Source of the DNA: Prochloron sp965198675
GTDB taxonomy: Bacteria; Cyanobacteriota; Cyanobacteriia; Cyanobacteriales; Prochloraceae
DNA length: 64,000 nt
Assembly: GCA_965198675.1 (NCBI GenBank)
Contig: OZ240666.1
Location: 682,001-746,000 of the forward strand
Direction of reading: 5' to 3'
The position numbers were made by a program, and so were the translations under genes. The notes beneath the pieces are model-generated. The model did not search any database. It saw nothing but the letters and a program-made list of their open reading frames with translations, and had not been told where the DNA came from. Below are positions 36,791 to 45,486 of the stretch, in pieces. Position 1 is the first letter of the stretch. Every line of letters begins with the position of its first letter.

Positions 36791-38260
36791 CTACAAACCT
36801 GTGCCAATACCGAGATTTACTGATAAACTGGGACTTAAAGGAATCAGAATTGCCAGCATCAAAAAGAGAGCTAAAAGAGCTAAACCTGCCCTAGTATCAT
36901 CCGGTTCTGTTAATTCATTCAGACAAGGTTTTTCTAAATCTCGCTGCAAGAAAATAATGACAATCCCCCAATATAAAGGAATTGGATTAGCAGGATTAAA
37001 GAAAGCCACAATACCTAAAATAATTAGGGTGGTGATAGTCGCCCTTCTAGCAATTGGTCGTCCGTAGATGCTTTGTACTATTCTTCCTCCATCTAATTGT
37101 CCCGCAGGTATAAGATTTAAGGCTGTAATAGTTAAGCCCAACCAACCCACCATAGTCAAAGGGTTAACCCCCACTACCTCACCGTGCAAAGCAGAACCCA
37201 AAACCAGTCGTCCCAAGATTCCCACTAAAATAGAATTCTGGAAAAATGGGGTGGGGATTTGAAAAGTACTCCCTGGGTGGGAAAGAATCAAGCCTAGTAT
37301 GAAGATGAAGAGAGATACAATCCCCCCCAGTGCTGGTCCTGCTAAGGCAATCTCGAAGAGGGCAGTGCGGTTAGGGATAACAGACTGGAAACGGGTAATG
37401 GCACCAAAAGAACCGATTTGCCAACTAGGGATGAAAAAGGGCAAACCCATAGTAACATTATGTCTCCTCCCCCAGATCCGATGACCGATTTCATGGGCAC
37501 CTAATACGGTGAAAAGTCCTAAAGCTAAGGGGAGAGCTTCCCCAAATCGACCCAGTTCCCTGAAGAAATCGAAACCTTGCAACAGGGAACTTGCTTCCAA
37601 ACTGGTAGCAATAGTAGCAACGAAGAGAACTAGGGCTAAATTTTTCTGTCCTAGGGTAGCAGGTTGGGGATCATTGCTACTGGGGAGGACAACCACCACT
37701 GGTTTGTCTTCCGGACCTTCCACGAGGAACAGGCGGTATTTTTCCCCCAAACTCTCTTTTAACTTCTCTGAGAGACGAGTATGAACGAACTCTGTTTCCC
37801 CCCGCAGATTACCTTTAAAGATAGCTCCTTCTAGATAGGGAATGGTTTCTGTGACGAAGAAGGTGTCGATCCCAAAAATACCTTGGATGATTTTCAGCTC
37901 TTCTGGGTCTATGGGTAAGCCCGAGGGCGCTCTATTATCTTGCTCCCTGGGGGCAGTTTCCCTTTGCAGGGGAGTTATAGCCGGTTGTTGCAGCATCATA
38001 TCTTGACCCTCAGCTCTGAGACTCCTGCCCAAACAGATATAAGCTATTACGGAAGCAACTAAAAGCAGGAGAAAAGCGGCAATATTGAGGTAGATACCCA
38101 AAATAAAAAAACCGACAAAGAGGAACCAGGGAGCCATGAGGACCACGGACTGCAACCAGGAGAGAATGCCAAATTTACCGTAAGGTTGCGCTCTTTTGTA
38201 GCCCCAAAAGAGAAAGCCAAGAGCGAGGAAGAAAATTAATACTATTGGTGTAGTCTGCAT
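36791..38260 (-). CDS. Site-2 protease, EGY-like (peptidase M50)
   Basis: 489-residue intramembrane metalloprotease related to plant EGY proteins. Two N-terminal hydrophobic helices are followed by a soluble region (LKIIQGIFGIDTFFVTETIPY) and a multi-helix core with the zinc motif HEIGH in VLGAHEIGHRIWGRR and the third-ligand motif NLIPAGQLDGGR. Family members release membrane-bound regulators and affect chlorophyll and stress responses; the substrate here is unknown. Confidence 0.92.
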   Translation of the reverse strand: MQTTPIVLIFFLALGFLFWGYKRAQPYGKFGILSWLQSVVLMAPWFLFVGFFILGIYLNIAAFLLLLVASVIAYICLGRSLRAEGQDMMLQQPAITPLQRETAPREQDNRAPSGLPIDPEELKIIQGIFGIDTFFVTETIPYLEGAIFKGNLRGETEFVHTRLSEKLKESLGEKYRLFLVEGPEDKPVVVVLPSSNDPQPATLGQKNLALVLFVATIATSLEASSLLQGFDFFRELGRFGEALPLALGLFTVLGAHEIGHRIWGRRHNVTMGLPFFIPSWQIGSFGAITRFQSVIPNRTALFEIALAGPALGGIVSLFIFILGLILSHPGSTFQIPTPFFQNSILVGILGRLVLGSALHGEVVGVNPLTMVGWLGLTITALNLIPAGQLDGGRIVQSIYGRPIARRATITTLIILGIVAFFNPANPIPLYWGIVIIFLQRDLEKPCLNELTEPDDTRAGLALLALFLMLAILIPLSPSLSVNLGIGTGL

Positions 38261-38311
38261 TATTTGGTGATAGGTGGTATAGGGCTGCGGGCAGGGTAAA
38301 GGGAGGCTAAA

Positions 38312-39232
38312 TTAACAACTACTGGTAATTTTCATGGTACGTGTTAAAGCGGTGCGAAGATCCCCTTGGTGTTGGGTCAAGAGGCGATCGCCCGTTACCT
38401 CATCCACTCCTGTCCAGTGCATCATTAAACTTAACTTTACTTTATTATGACTGCGTTCCAGCAAATCTCCCGCTTCTTCCCTATTCAAGTCCGTCAGGCT
38501 CCCAATAATCCGCAAAGCCCTATCCCGGAGCTTGTTGTTGGTGACGGACACATCTACCATGCGATTCCCGTATACCTTACCAAGTTTTATCATAACACCG
38601 GTGGAGAGAATATTTAAGGCCATTTTTGTCACCGTTCCTGCTTTCAGTCGGGTGGAACCAGCCAATATTTCTGGACCCACCAGCAAGCGCAGATCCACAT
38701 CTACAGGAATACTCACTTGGTCTACAGGGACGCAACTGAGATAAATAGTAGTGGCACCCCGTTCAATGGCTGCCCGGATCGCCCCTTGCACATAGGGTGT
38801 GGTGCCCCCTGCACTAATACCCATCACCACGTCCAACTGGGAGATTTCTCTTTGGGCAATAGCTGCGGCCCCATCTGACCTACTATCTTCTAAGTTTTCT
38901 GAACTGCGCACCAAAGCACCGGATCCCCCAGCGATAATGCCCTGTACCAGTTCCGGAGGAGTACAAAAGGTGGGGGGACATTCCGCAGCATCTAATACCC
39001 CTAAGCGTCCGCTAGTACCTGCTCCCACGTAAAACAGCCTGCCACCGCGACGGAGAGCTTCGGCAGTGAGATCGATGGCTTTAGCTAACTCCTGACGGGC
39101 ATTAGCTATGGCTTCTAGGGTTTTAGCGTCTTCTTTATTAAACAAATCCACTATTTCCAGAGAAGTCAGCTGATCCAGGTTCTGACTATTGGGGTTTAGC
39201 TGCTCTGTGAGTAAATAACCTCTGTTCTCCAT
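38312..39232 (-). CDS. murQ: N-acetylmuramic acid 6-phosphate etherase (MurQ)
   Basis: Cleaves the lactyl ether of MurNAc-6-phosphate to GlcNAc-6-phosphate plus lactate in cell-wall recycling. 306 residues with the SIS domain: FYVGAGTSGRLGVLDAAECP, GIIAGGSGALVRSSENLEDS and the active-site region VMGISAGGTTPYVQGA, then GPEILAGSTRLKAGTVTKMAL. The start lies 2 bases after the stop of the DUF3110 gene, so they form an operon. A CATGGTAC dispersed motif touches the 3' end at 38332. Confidence 0.95.
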   Translation of the reverse strand: MENRGYLLTEQLNPNSQNLDQLTSLEIVDLFNKEDAKTLEAIANARQELAKAIDLTAEALRRGGRLFYVGAGTSGRLGVLDAAECPPTFCTPPELVQGIIAGGSGALVRSSENLEDSRSDGAAAIAQREISQLDVVMGISAGGTTPYVQGAIRAAIERGATTIYLSCVPVDQVSIPVDVDLRLLVGPEILAGSTRLKAGTVTKMALNILSTGVMIKLGKVYGNRMVDVSVTNNKLRDRALRIIGSLTDLNREEAGDLLERSHNKVKLSLMMHWTGVDEVTGDRLLTQHQGDLRTALTRTMKITSSC

Positions 39233-39234
39233 TA

Positions 39235-39618
39235 TTATAACAAGCCTTCTAATCGCTTACGAATTTCATCTAATTCTGGGTTGGACATCTCTTGGACATC
39301 TGACGGTGGTTCTTTTTCTGGTGGAGACTCCGGGTTCCAGTCTGTGTCCTCAAGATTCTTTTCTGGTGGAATAGCTAATTCACCTTTCCCTATAATTTTA
39401 CCCTCGTAACTCGAACTACGGCAAAAATCCTCAATTTCCTCAGAATCAAACGCTTCCACCGTTGGTTCAGGAAAATCTTGAGCTTCCAACATTAAACCAT
39501 AGCGAATGGCGTCGTCCTCTTCTGTGAACATTAGCACTGTATTGACATTCCCCACTTGAACTGTGTGGATCCCTTCGTTTTCCGTCCTGGCATTGTAAAG
39601 TAGAATATATACCCGCAT
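39235..39618 (-). CDS. DUF3110-family protein
   Basis: 127 residues starting MRVYILLYNARTENEGIHTV with VLMFTEEDDAIRYGLMLEAQDFPEPTV in two neighbouring strings of the domain; this is the cyanobacterial and plastid DUF3110 fold. An acidic Pro-rich tail follows. Function is not established. It is transcribed just ahead of murQ. Confidence 0.9.
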   Translation of the reverse strand: MRVYILLYNARTENEGIHTVQVGNVNTVLMFTEEDDAIRYGLMLEAQDFPEPTVEAFDSEEIEDFCRSSSYEGKIIGKGELAIPPEKNLEDTDWNPESPPEKEPPSDVQEMSNPELDEIRKRLEGLL

Positions 39619-39707
39619 GGTTTTATCGCTGTTTTTTCCTTTCTCACGAGAATAACACGGGAGCGTGGAAGCCGCCTCTATTCATAGGGCGTCCTGTTTT
39701 AGTTCTT

Positions 39708-39785
39708 TTAACCGACCGAGGCATAACGCTCCAATCTTTTTAGTTCAATTTCAGGAACTCTAAGATTTAATTCTTTCTTTGTCAT
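39708..39785 (-). pseudogene. Ribbon-helix-helix regulator fragment
   Basis: 25 codons MTKKELNLRVPEIELKRLER and YASVG, then a stop; one base of frame change gives KRTKTGRP, which fits the usual continuation (xRTKTDVLRE) of small RHH proteins often found with IS200/IS605 elements. Confidence 0.6.
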
Positions 39786-39812
39786 ATTAGTATAGCTAAG
39801 TGTTATACTAAT
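39786..39812. promoter_or_regulatory. Perfect inverted repeat, probable RHH operator
   Basis: ATTAGTATA and TATACTAAT separated by nine bases, immediately upstream of the RHH start codon and ahead of the plus-strand RNA-like region. The position suggests autoregulation of the element. Confidence 0.6.
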
Positions 39813-40193
39813 AATAGCTTGAGCTAAGGCACGAAGCCAATAGGAGCCGAAACGGCTGGCTATGAAAGTTAGTATTGGCGAGAAATACGCTTTCCTTCCT
39901 ATTAATCGGGTCGGGAGCGAGTTATACGCGGTTGTAGAAATAATATCTCGATGTAGTCAATACTTCGGTATTACTGGGAATTCGAGAACGTAAGCCGACC
40001 TGGAGGCAACACCAATAACCTGAGTGCAGACACTATATTCTAAGTAAAGTTATTGGTGAGGGCTACTGAAACGTAACTGTATTGTAGAGCGAAAGCGAAA
40101 GCCCCGCTACTTCAGTACGGGGTGAGCTTACTATGCTATCCTTAATTGACGGTACAGTAGGATGGCTCAAGTGAAAAGGCCCATGAATCCCTG

Positions 40194-40512
40194 ATGGAAC
40201 AGAAATCCGCTCAATATCTGATCCTCAATGCACTGGAAACCTTGGACTTTCTGATCCAGCAGACTTTTGATTCCCATACTGGAAATTGGTATATTCGCAC
40301 TTCTAGCTCAGTTCTCCCTAAGCGCAATGATTTTACCCAGTGGTGAGGTTGCTAGAGTCAATTTATCCCTTAACCTTCCCCAAGAAAAAGATGCTCAATT
40401 GTTAATTATTGCTGCTTTGAAAAACTTAGCATTACTAGAACAGCGCATTTTTGACCGGATACAGGAATTTATTACATTTTTACTCCCAGTGAGCTTCTGC
40501 TTCTTACTATAA
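40194..40512 (+). pseudogene. Small hypothetical protein, frameshifted
   Basis: Starts MEQKSAQYLILNALETLDF and stops at 40346; another frame continues with SGEVARVNLSLNLPQEKDAQ and ALLEQRIFDRIQEF to 40512. The pieces look like one helical protein of about 105 residues with a frameshift near 40335. I do not recognise the family. Confidence 0.5.
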
Positions 40513-40576
40513 TCTTAACTAATGGGGATATTTTACCCACTTATTGAAGTGAATAGAAATAAAAGAACCTACAAAC

Positions 40577-40816
40577 TTGGAAAAGCAGCAATATCAAAGA
40601 ATGATAGAACTTTCAGATTTAGCAAGACAAAGATATTTACAATCTGGAGGCGATCCTCACCATTCTGCGGATGATAAATATCTCACAGCAGCAGAAAAGA
40701 AGGAATTTTTGGCCTTGGGACGGCTTGTCTTTGGTGTTACAATTAAAGATAATCAAGTAATTTGTCAAGGACGCTCTTGGAAGTTACCTATAAAATCTCA
40801 ACTTCTGTCTAATTAA
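40577..40816 (+). CDS. Small hypothetical protein
   Basis: 79 residues with MIELSDLARQRYLQSGGDPH, a helical region and KKEFLALGRLVFGVTIKDN. The composition is normal for a cyanobacterial conserved small protein. No function can be given. The start could be a TTG or GTG upstream but the ATG-led frame is adequate. Confidence 0.55.
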   Translation: MEKQQYQRMIELSDLARQRYLQSGGDPHHSADDKYLTAAEKKEFLALGRLVFGVTIKDNQVICQGRSWKLPIKSQLLSN

Positions 40817-40962
40817 TGATAAATCTCCCAAAGTTATTCCAGAGGAATAGTTAACTGCGCACTGGGATTTGGTGAGAGAGAGCACCCCGTAGCGTTTCCT
40901 GTCGGGAGCGCCATATTATTAAACCTTCTGTAATAAGTTAGATTCGACTTTCTCTTTAGCAG

Positions 40963-42076
40963 TTATGCAGTGACCACGTACCATGGTACCAGCAACCCAC
41001 CCCCCAACCCCCCTCCTGGGAGCTTGGCTCGGAGGGTGAAAAACCCACCCCCGCCATTGATTAATGGCGGGGGCAAGAAATCATTGTCGAGAAAAGAGGC
41101 TTGGGAAGTATAGGATTCTTCAATTTCAATAAACTCTATCCCGTGGAGTTCACACAATTGCTTGATACGTTCCTTTAATCTTGCTGTGGGTATTTGGACA
41201 AATTGTTGATTATTTACTGCACCGATATTAATACGCTCTTTCTGCTTTTTATTCCACCCAAAAACCACTCTTCCAATACCGTTTTTTTAGCAATGATTGA
41301 TAACTAGTTTCCCTGCTTTGTTGACTGCATCTCGCATTTAACGGTTGCGCTTTTCCGTCATTCGAGAAAGATTTTTACTCCAGAATCCTTGTGGCTTACT
41401 TTCTTTAATCGTGGCAATTTGTTTATTATACCATTGATTTAAAGATTTTAGGTGTTTTCCATCAACAATAAACCCCGTTTTTACGTTGCTGACACAGGTC
41501 AACCAGTTATTTACGCCATCGAGTTCGATAGGTTCTGTTTCTAACTTATAAACCCACTCAACATAAAAATAACCGTTGCGAGGAACAATCCTCATTTCCC
41601 TAATCTTGTTAAAATCGAGATTGGTGGGAAAATTTAACCAAAAACTATCGACTTGAAAAGCTGCTTTTACCTTTTTACCGAGAGGAATTCTGACCTTATC
41701 GCCCTTTAACCTGAGAGCCTGTTTTGGATAAGTTATTACTCCCAATCCTCCCTTTTTTCGGTAGTTAGGAATGCGGGGACGGTTCTCTAACTCTCATGAA
41801 TCTGTATTTCGATGAGAGTTCCTTGTAGGATTTAAAGGATTCCGCAACCCCTCGTAAAGTTTGTTGAGCCGCTTGAGAATGAAGAAATTGATAATTTGGA
41901 TTGGTCTTGAGTTCCTTTTCAATGTCGTATTTTCTCGTTATATATCCACATTTAAAATACCACTGGCGCGCCAAATAGGTTCCGCAATTAATGAGCTTGT
42001 TGGCCGTGGTACAAAGATATTCGAGAAACGGCAACGTTTCAGCACTCTTAATCAGTTCTTGCTGACATCCGTACAA
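40963..42076 (-). pseudogene. tnpB: TnpB (IS200/IS605 OrfB) pseudogene
   Basis: Family TnpB: N-terminal region MYGCQQELIKSAETLPFLEY, then after a frameshift near 41765 ITYPKQALRLKGDKVRIPLG and NNWLTCVSNVKTGFIVDGKH (RuvC-I region, where the usual DLGVNN reads ELDGVNN). Two further in-frame TAA codons (41340-41338 and about 41289-41287) interrupt RNR*MRDAVNKAGKLVINHC*, both one base from family residues. The C-terminal part RLKERIKQLCELHGIEFIEI ends in a palindromic repeat. TnpB is the RNA-guided nuclease ancestral to Cas12; this copy is dead. Confidence 0.85.
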
Positions 42077-42139
42077 TTGACATTACCTCCAAATTTTAGA
42101 CTAACAGCAAATTGGTTTTTTGTCCATACTTGACGGCGC

Positions 42140-42190
42140 TTTGCGCACCGCGCTACATCCCACCCTTGAAAGTGGTGGGCTTTGCGCGGG
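42140..42190. repeat. Terminal hairpins of the TnpB element
   Basis: CCCACC-x9-GGTGGG at 42159-42179, followed by GCGCGG, lies between the tnpB 5' side and the sulP remnant. It probably marks the left end of the element inserted into sulP. Confidence 0.5.
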
Positions 42191-42709
42191 ATTCTGTAAA
42201 GTAACTGTGACGCTTTAAAACTAACAACAGGACAATAGCGATCGCCAATCCCGAAACCCAGTGAAAAAGAAGATCACCTTGAAGCAAATGGGGCAGTTGG
42301 GCAAAAGTGAGATGAATGTCTGTAGTTACTTCTACCCCACCTTGCACCAATAACCAGCCCGTACCAGCCATAAACCCCCCTACTACTGGATAGGGGATTA
42401 AGCGAATTGCCCTGGCTAGTCTTAATTTGCCTAAGATTAATAATAAGGAGCCTGTGAGGAAGGAAGAAAGGCTACCATGAGACTCACCACAGCAGTGGTG
42501 AAAACGGTCATGCCCACTCCTGCTGAGAGGTGAACTGCCAGACTGCAGGAAAAAATGAGTGCTGCGTAGGAAATAGAGCAAATCGTGCCGATTAAACCTG
42601 TAATTAAGCCAGCGGTGAGGCTGGGTAACAGTTTTTCCTGGCTCAATCCTGTTAGTAGGGAGAATAGAGTTTGTCTAATATTCGGCGGTAGGGTGGTTGG
42701 TTGGCTCAT
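42170..42709 (-). pseudogene. SulP-family anion transporter remnant
   Basis: The N-terminal part reads LPSLTAGLITGLIGTICSIS and AALIFSCSLAVHLSAGVGMT, typical of SulP/SLC26 first helices. After a deletion and frame change it continues FLTGSLLLILGKLRLARAIR, LIPYPVVGGFMAGTGWLLVQ and a later helix, and ends at the TnpB element. The STAS domain is missing. It cannot encode a transporter. Confidence 0.8.
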
Positions 42710-42758
42710 CTTGGAGTTGGGGATGGAAGAATGATAGAATTATGACAGTGTGCCCTAG

Positions 42759-42787
42759 TTGCCAAATTTACTTGCTTTAGTTATAAT
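42759..42787 (+). promoter_or_regulatory. Promoter of the CBASS-like operon
   Basis: TTGCCA at 42759-42764 and a consensus TATAAT at 42782-42787 with a 17-base spacer, 45 bases ahead of the CD-NTase start. A short inverted repeat (ATACC-CTCAA-GGTAT) follows in the leader. Confidence 0.7.
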
Positions 42788-42831
42788 ATATTGAAGTCAT
42801 ACCCTCAAGGTATAAATAACACTCAAAAAAT

Positions 42832-43620
42832 ATGTCGGTAAATTCACATCTCACAAGTTTGGCAAGCGACTTTGTCCTGTCAGATTCAGAAAAATCAAGT
42901 ATTTCTACTTCCATCAAGACACTTTCATCTAGGTTAAATGTGTACTTTGGCAATAAAGTGATCCGTCACTTTCAGTTTGGCTCTAGCACTCGTGGTACAA
43001 TTCTTCCGCGCAAAGCAGACGGTAATTCAGATATTGATTACATTGTCATTTTTGCTCCATCTGATGGTAAGAAAAAACCGCAAACTTACCTGAATCGTCT
43101 CAAGAATTTTGTAACGGCAAAATATTCGACGTCAGAAATACACCAATCCCACCCCACAATTGTTCTTTCTTTGAATCATATCAACTTTGAGCTAGTTCCC
43201 GCAATAATCGACAATTACGGTTACCAGATTCCCATGCCAGCCTCATCTTACAGTGAATGGATAAGGACTGATCCATCCGGGATTAATCAATTGCTTCAGG
43301 ACAAGAATAAGAAGAACGACTATAAAATCAAACCATTAGTTCGTTTGGTGAAATATTGGAATGCTCGCAACAATCACCCGTTCCCATCATTCTCAATGGA
43401 ACAATACATTATTAATACGTCGTTTTCGAGATGCTCGGCTCTGAAAGACTACTTTTACTTGTTTTGGTCAGTATTTAGTTGTGGAGATGATACTCCTGCG
43501 TACATCAAAACTATGGTTGAGAGGGCAAAGAGATACGCAAAACAAGCGAAGGAATATGAAGAAAGTAATATGATTGACAGAGCCGAGTCCGAAATCCAAA
43601 AAATCGTACCTTCACTATGA
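42832..43620 (+). CDS. CD-NTase / SMODS nucleotidyltransferase (CBASS-type)
   Basis: 262 residues of the cGAS/DncV-like family, which makes cyclic nucleotide signals on phage infection. The nucleotidyltransferase motif is clear: GSS at residues 50-52 in HFQFGSSTRGT, Asp67 and Asp69 in NSDIDYIVIF, and a third acidic residue, Glu120, in INFELVPAI. The C-terminal helical region contains KPLVRLVKYWNARNN. It overlaps the next gene by four bases (ATGA at 43617). Together they form a minimal two-gene CBASS-like system without Cap2/Cap3 or HORMA/TRIP13 genes. The product cannot be predicted from sequence alone. Confidence 0.85.
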   Translation: MSVNSHLTSLASDFVLSDSEKSSISTSIKTLSSRLNVYFGNKVIRHFQFGSSTRGTILPRKADGNSDIDYIVIFAPSDGKKKPQTYLNRLKNFVTAKYSTSEIHQSHPTIVLSLNHINFELVPAIIDNYGYQIPMPASSYSEWIRTDPSGINQLLQDKNKKNDYKIKPLVRLVKYWNARNNHPFPSFSMEQYIINTSFSRCSALKDYFYLFWSVFSCGDDTPAYIKTMVERAKRYAKQAKEYEESNMIDRAESEIQKIVPSL

Positions 43621-44414
43621 ATGATACAGATACAACAAAGGTTGATGAAATCTCGCAGTATTATCCTCCGATCCAAAAAATTGGGTTAATTATAAATATA
43701 CTCTTCTGGATCAATGGAGTCTTGTCGTTCGTTATGCCCTACTCGACACTAATCCTTGGAAAGTCAGGGTCAGATGTTCTGGTGGCAATTTTTCCTGTCT
43801 TGGTCTTGATACAATTCGCCCTTTCTCAGGCATCTAGCTTGTGCCTACTACCACGAGCAGAACAAAAGAGAAGAAAACAGTTGCTTTCAGATTCATTTGG
43901 GGTAGCGCTTTCTCTAAATCAAACATTTCTCTACTACAACAATGAATATTCTCCATCGGTGCAACGCCTTGGAGCAAATATCATGGAGAATGGGTTCTTC
44001 AGTCATAAAATCGCTGCAAGAATGCTGAATCGAAAGCGAATCATCATTTCAGTATATCTTGTGGCTTGGATCTTAGCTTTTTCTATCCGTCACGATAATT
44101 TGGAGCTGCTTACGTGGATAACACTGTTAGTTTTCTCCCAGAATATTATTGGTGAATGGCTGAGACTGGAAATTTTGCGGTCTCGCTCTGAGCATATATT
44201 TAATGAGCTTCATTCCCATTTTTTACGTAAATCATATCGAGATAATTCCCATGCTATTGCAACTGTACTTGATGCGTTTGTTGAATATGAGGCTGCGAAG
44301 TCTAGTGCCGGAATCCTGCTTTCAACAACTGACTTTGATAAGTTAAATCCAAGTCTGAAAAAAGATTGGGAGCAAATTTGTCAAAAACTTAATATGAAGG
44401 ATAACATTGATTAG
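43617..44414 (+). CDS. S-4TM family membrane effector
   Basis: 265 residues with four predicted membrane segments in two pairs: about 22-45 and 52-75 (IGLIINILFWINGVLSFVMP, LVAIFPVLVLIQFAL) and about 140-182 (IIISVYLVAWILAFSIRHDN, LLTWITLLVFSQNII). The remaining soluble parts are charged and helical. The family S-4TM was described from gene neighbourhoods with SMODS nucleotidyltransferases and is thought to form pores when the nucleotide signal is made. Coupling to the CD-NTase supports the same role here. Confidence 0.8.
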   Translation: MNDTDTTKVDEISQYYPPIQKIGLIINILFWINGVLSFVMPYSTLILGKSGSDVLVAIFPVLVLIQFALSQASSLCLLPRAEQKRRKQLLSDSFGVALSLNQTFLYYNNEYSPSVQRLGANIMENGFFSHKIAARMLNRKRIIISVYLVAWILAFSIRHDNLELLTWITLLVFSQNIIGEWLRLEILRSRSEHIFNELHSHFLRKSYRDNSHAIATVLDAFVEYEAAKSSAGILLSTTDFDKLNPSLKKDWEQICQKLNMKDNID

Positions 44415-44535
44415 CTAGATTAGTCAACGAATGAAGTCAGAAGTATTAAATTGACAAAATTTCAAATCTTAATATATAGTCATTCTCTAACCAGGTTATT
44501 ATTAAGGAAAAAGTTAAAAGGAAAAAGAGAAAAAT

Positions 44536-44758
44536 ATGACAGCAAAAGAACAACTGTTGAAAGTGATAGAGGATGCTAGACTTTCTGCTATTCACTCAGG
44601 CAAGACGCTACCCCACCCAATCTAAACCATTAACCCAGGGATTAGCAAAACGGCAATGGTCGTCCCATTTCTTTGAACGGACTGCTGGCACATGGCAAAG
44701 CGAATCATTACTTAGAGAAGAGCCGATTCAGCAAGCAGAACGGGAATCATTCCTCTGA
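44536..44758 (+). pseudogene. Frameshifted small antitoxin-like remnant
   Basis: An ATG at 44536 opens MTAKEQLLKVIEDARLSAIH and stops at 44625. Another frame then reads WSSHFFERTAGTWQSESLLR, which resembles the C-terminal tail FFERTAGxWxGEPLxR of small cyanobacterial antitoxins. The two parts probably came from one short gene now broken. Confidence 0.4.
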
Positions 44759-44835
44759 TTTATCTTTTGGATACCAATACCCGCATAAGGTACATCAATC
44801 GTCTGGATTCTGGCTAGAATAATCCCATTACCCTT

Positions 44836-45430
44836 TTAATGACACCAATCTAAAACTCGATTCCATGCCCACCAACAATCAGGATCTTGAAATTGACCCT
44901 GACAAGCTTTACTACTGATATAGCCTACGTGACCGCCATGAGCAGTAAGTACTAACTCTATTGCTTCATTTTCCCTGCAAGCAGCTTTTAAATCCGGTAT
45001 AATACTGGGGTCAAACACCGGGTCATCCACAGCATAAAGAATGAGAGTGGGTTTTTCCAGCTGAGGTAAGATATAAAGGCCGCTACTAGCTCGATAATAA
45101 TCTTCTACAGAAGAGAAACCCAGGGATTCGATAACCAATTCTTGGTCAAATTCCCAAATGGTATTAGCTCGTTCAATGGCCTTTGGGTCAATAGCTTCTG
45201 GGTGATAGTGATAAATTTGCCCAGCTAGTTGTTTTAAGGAAGTGGAGATGGCCCTTTCTAAATACTTTCCCCAGGTATCTTTCAGCAAGTAGGAAAGAGA
45301 GCGATCGCTGTCTAAATTAGGACAAATTACGGCCCCACCCTTAATTTCTGACTCATTTAACTCTAAATCCTCTCCCCAACTACTCACGAAAATATCCGAT
45401 ACGTTTGGAGAGCAACGCCTATGCGCGAGC
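44836..45430 (-). pseudogene. YheT-like alpha/beta hydrolase, 5' part lost
   Basis: C-terminal half of a YheT/EMB8-type esterase: GGAVICPNLDSDRSLSYLLK, then the Asp region LILYAVDDPVFDP and the catalytic-His region LVLTAHGGHVGYIS. The nucleophile-elbow half is missing; the sequence begins abruptly next to the end of the iscB1 element. The first residues of the open frame (MAGAVRFSSPLAHRR) belong to the element. Confidence 0.8.
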
Positions 45431-45486
45431 GGGGAGGAAAAACGAACGGCGCCCGCCATTAATCAATGCCGGGCGCCGTCAATCTG

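Larger units (their letters stand above)
39640..40135. mobile_element. Decayed IS200/IS605-type element with RHH gene and RNA-like right end
   Basis: The left side (39640-39690) carries TCACGAGAATAACACGGGAG, very similar to TCACGAGGAAGGCACGGGAG at the end of the iscB2 element (48945-48964). It is followed by a minus-strand ribbon-helix-helix gene remnant. The right side (about 39830-40130, plus strand) has strong hairpins, GCCGAAACGGC and finally CCCCGCTACTTCAGTACGGG, typical of TnpB-type right ends where omega RNA is encoded. No nuclease frame remains between them. Confidence 0.5.
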
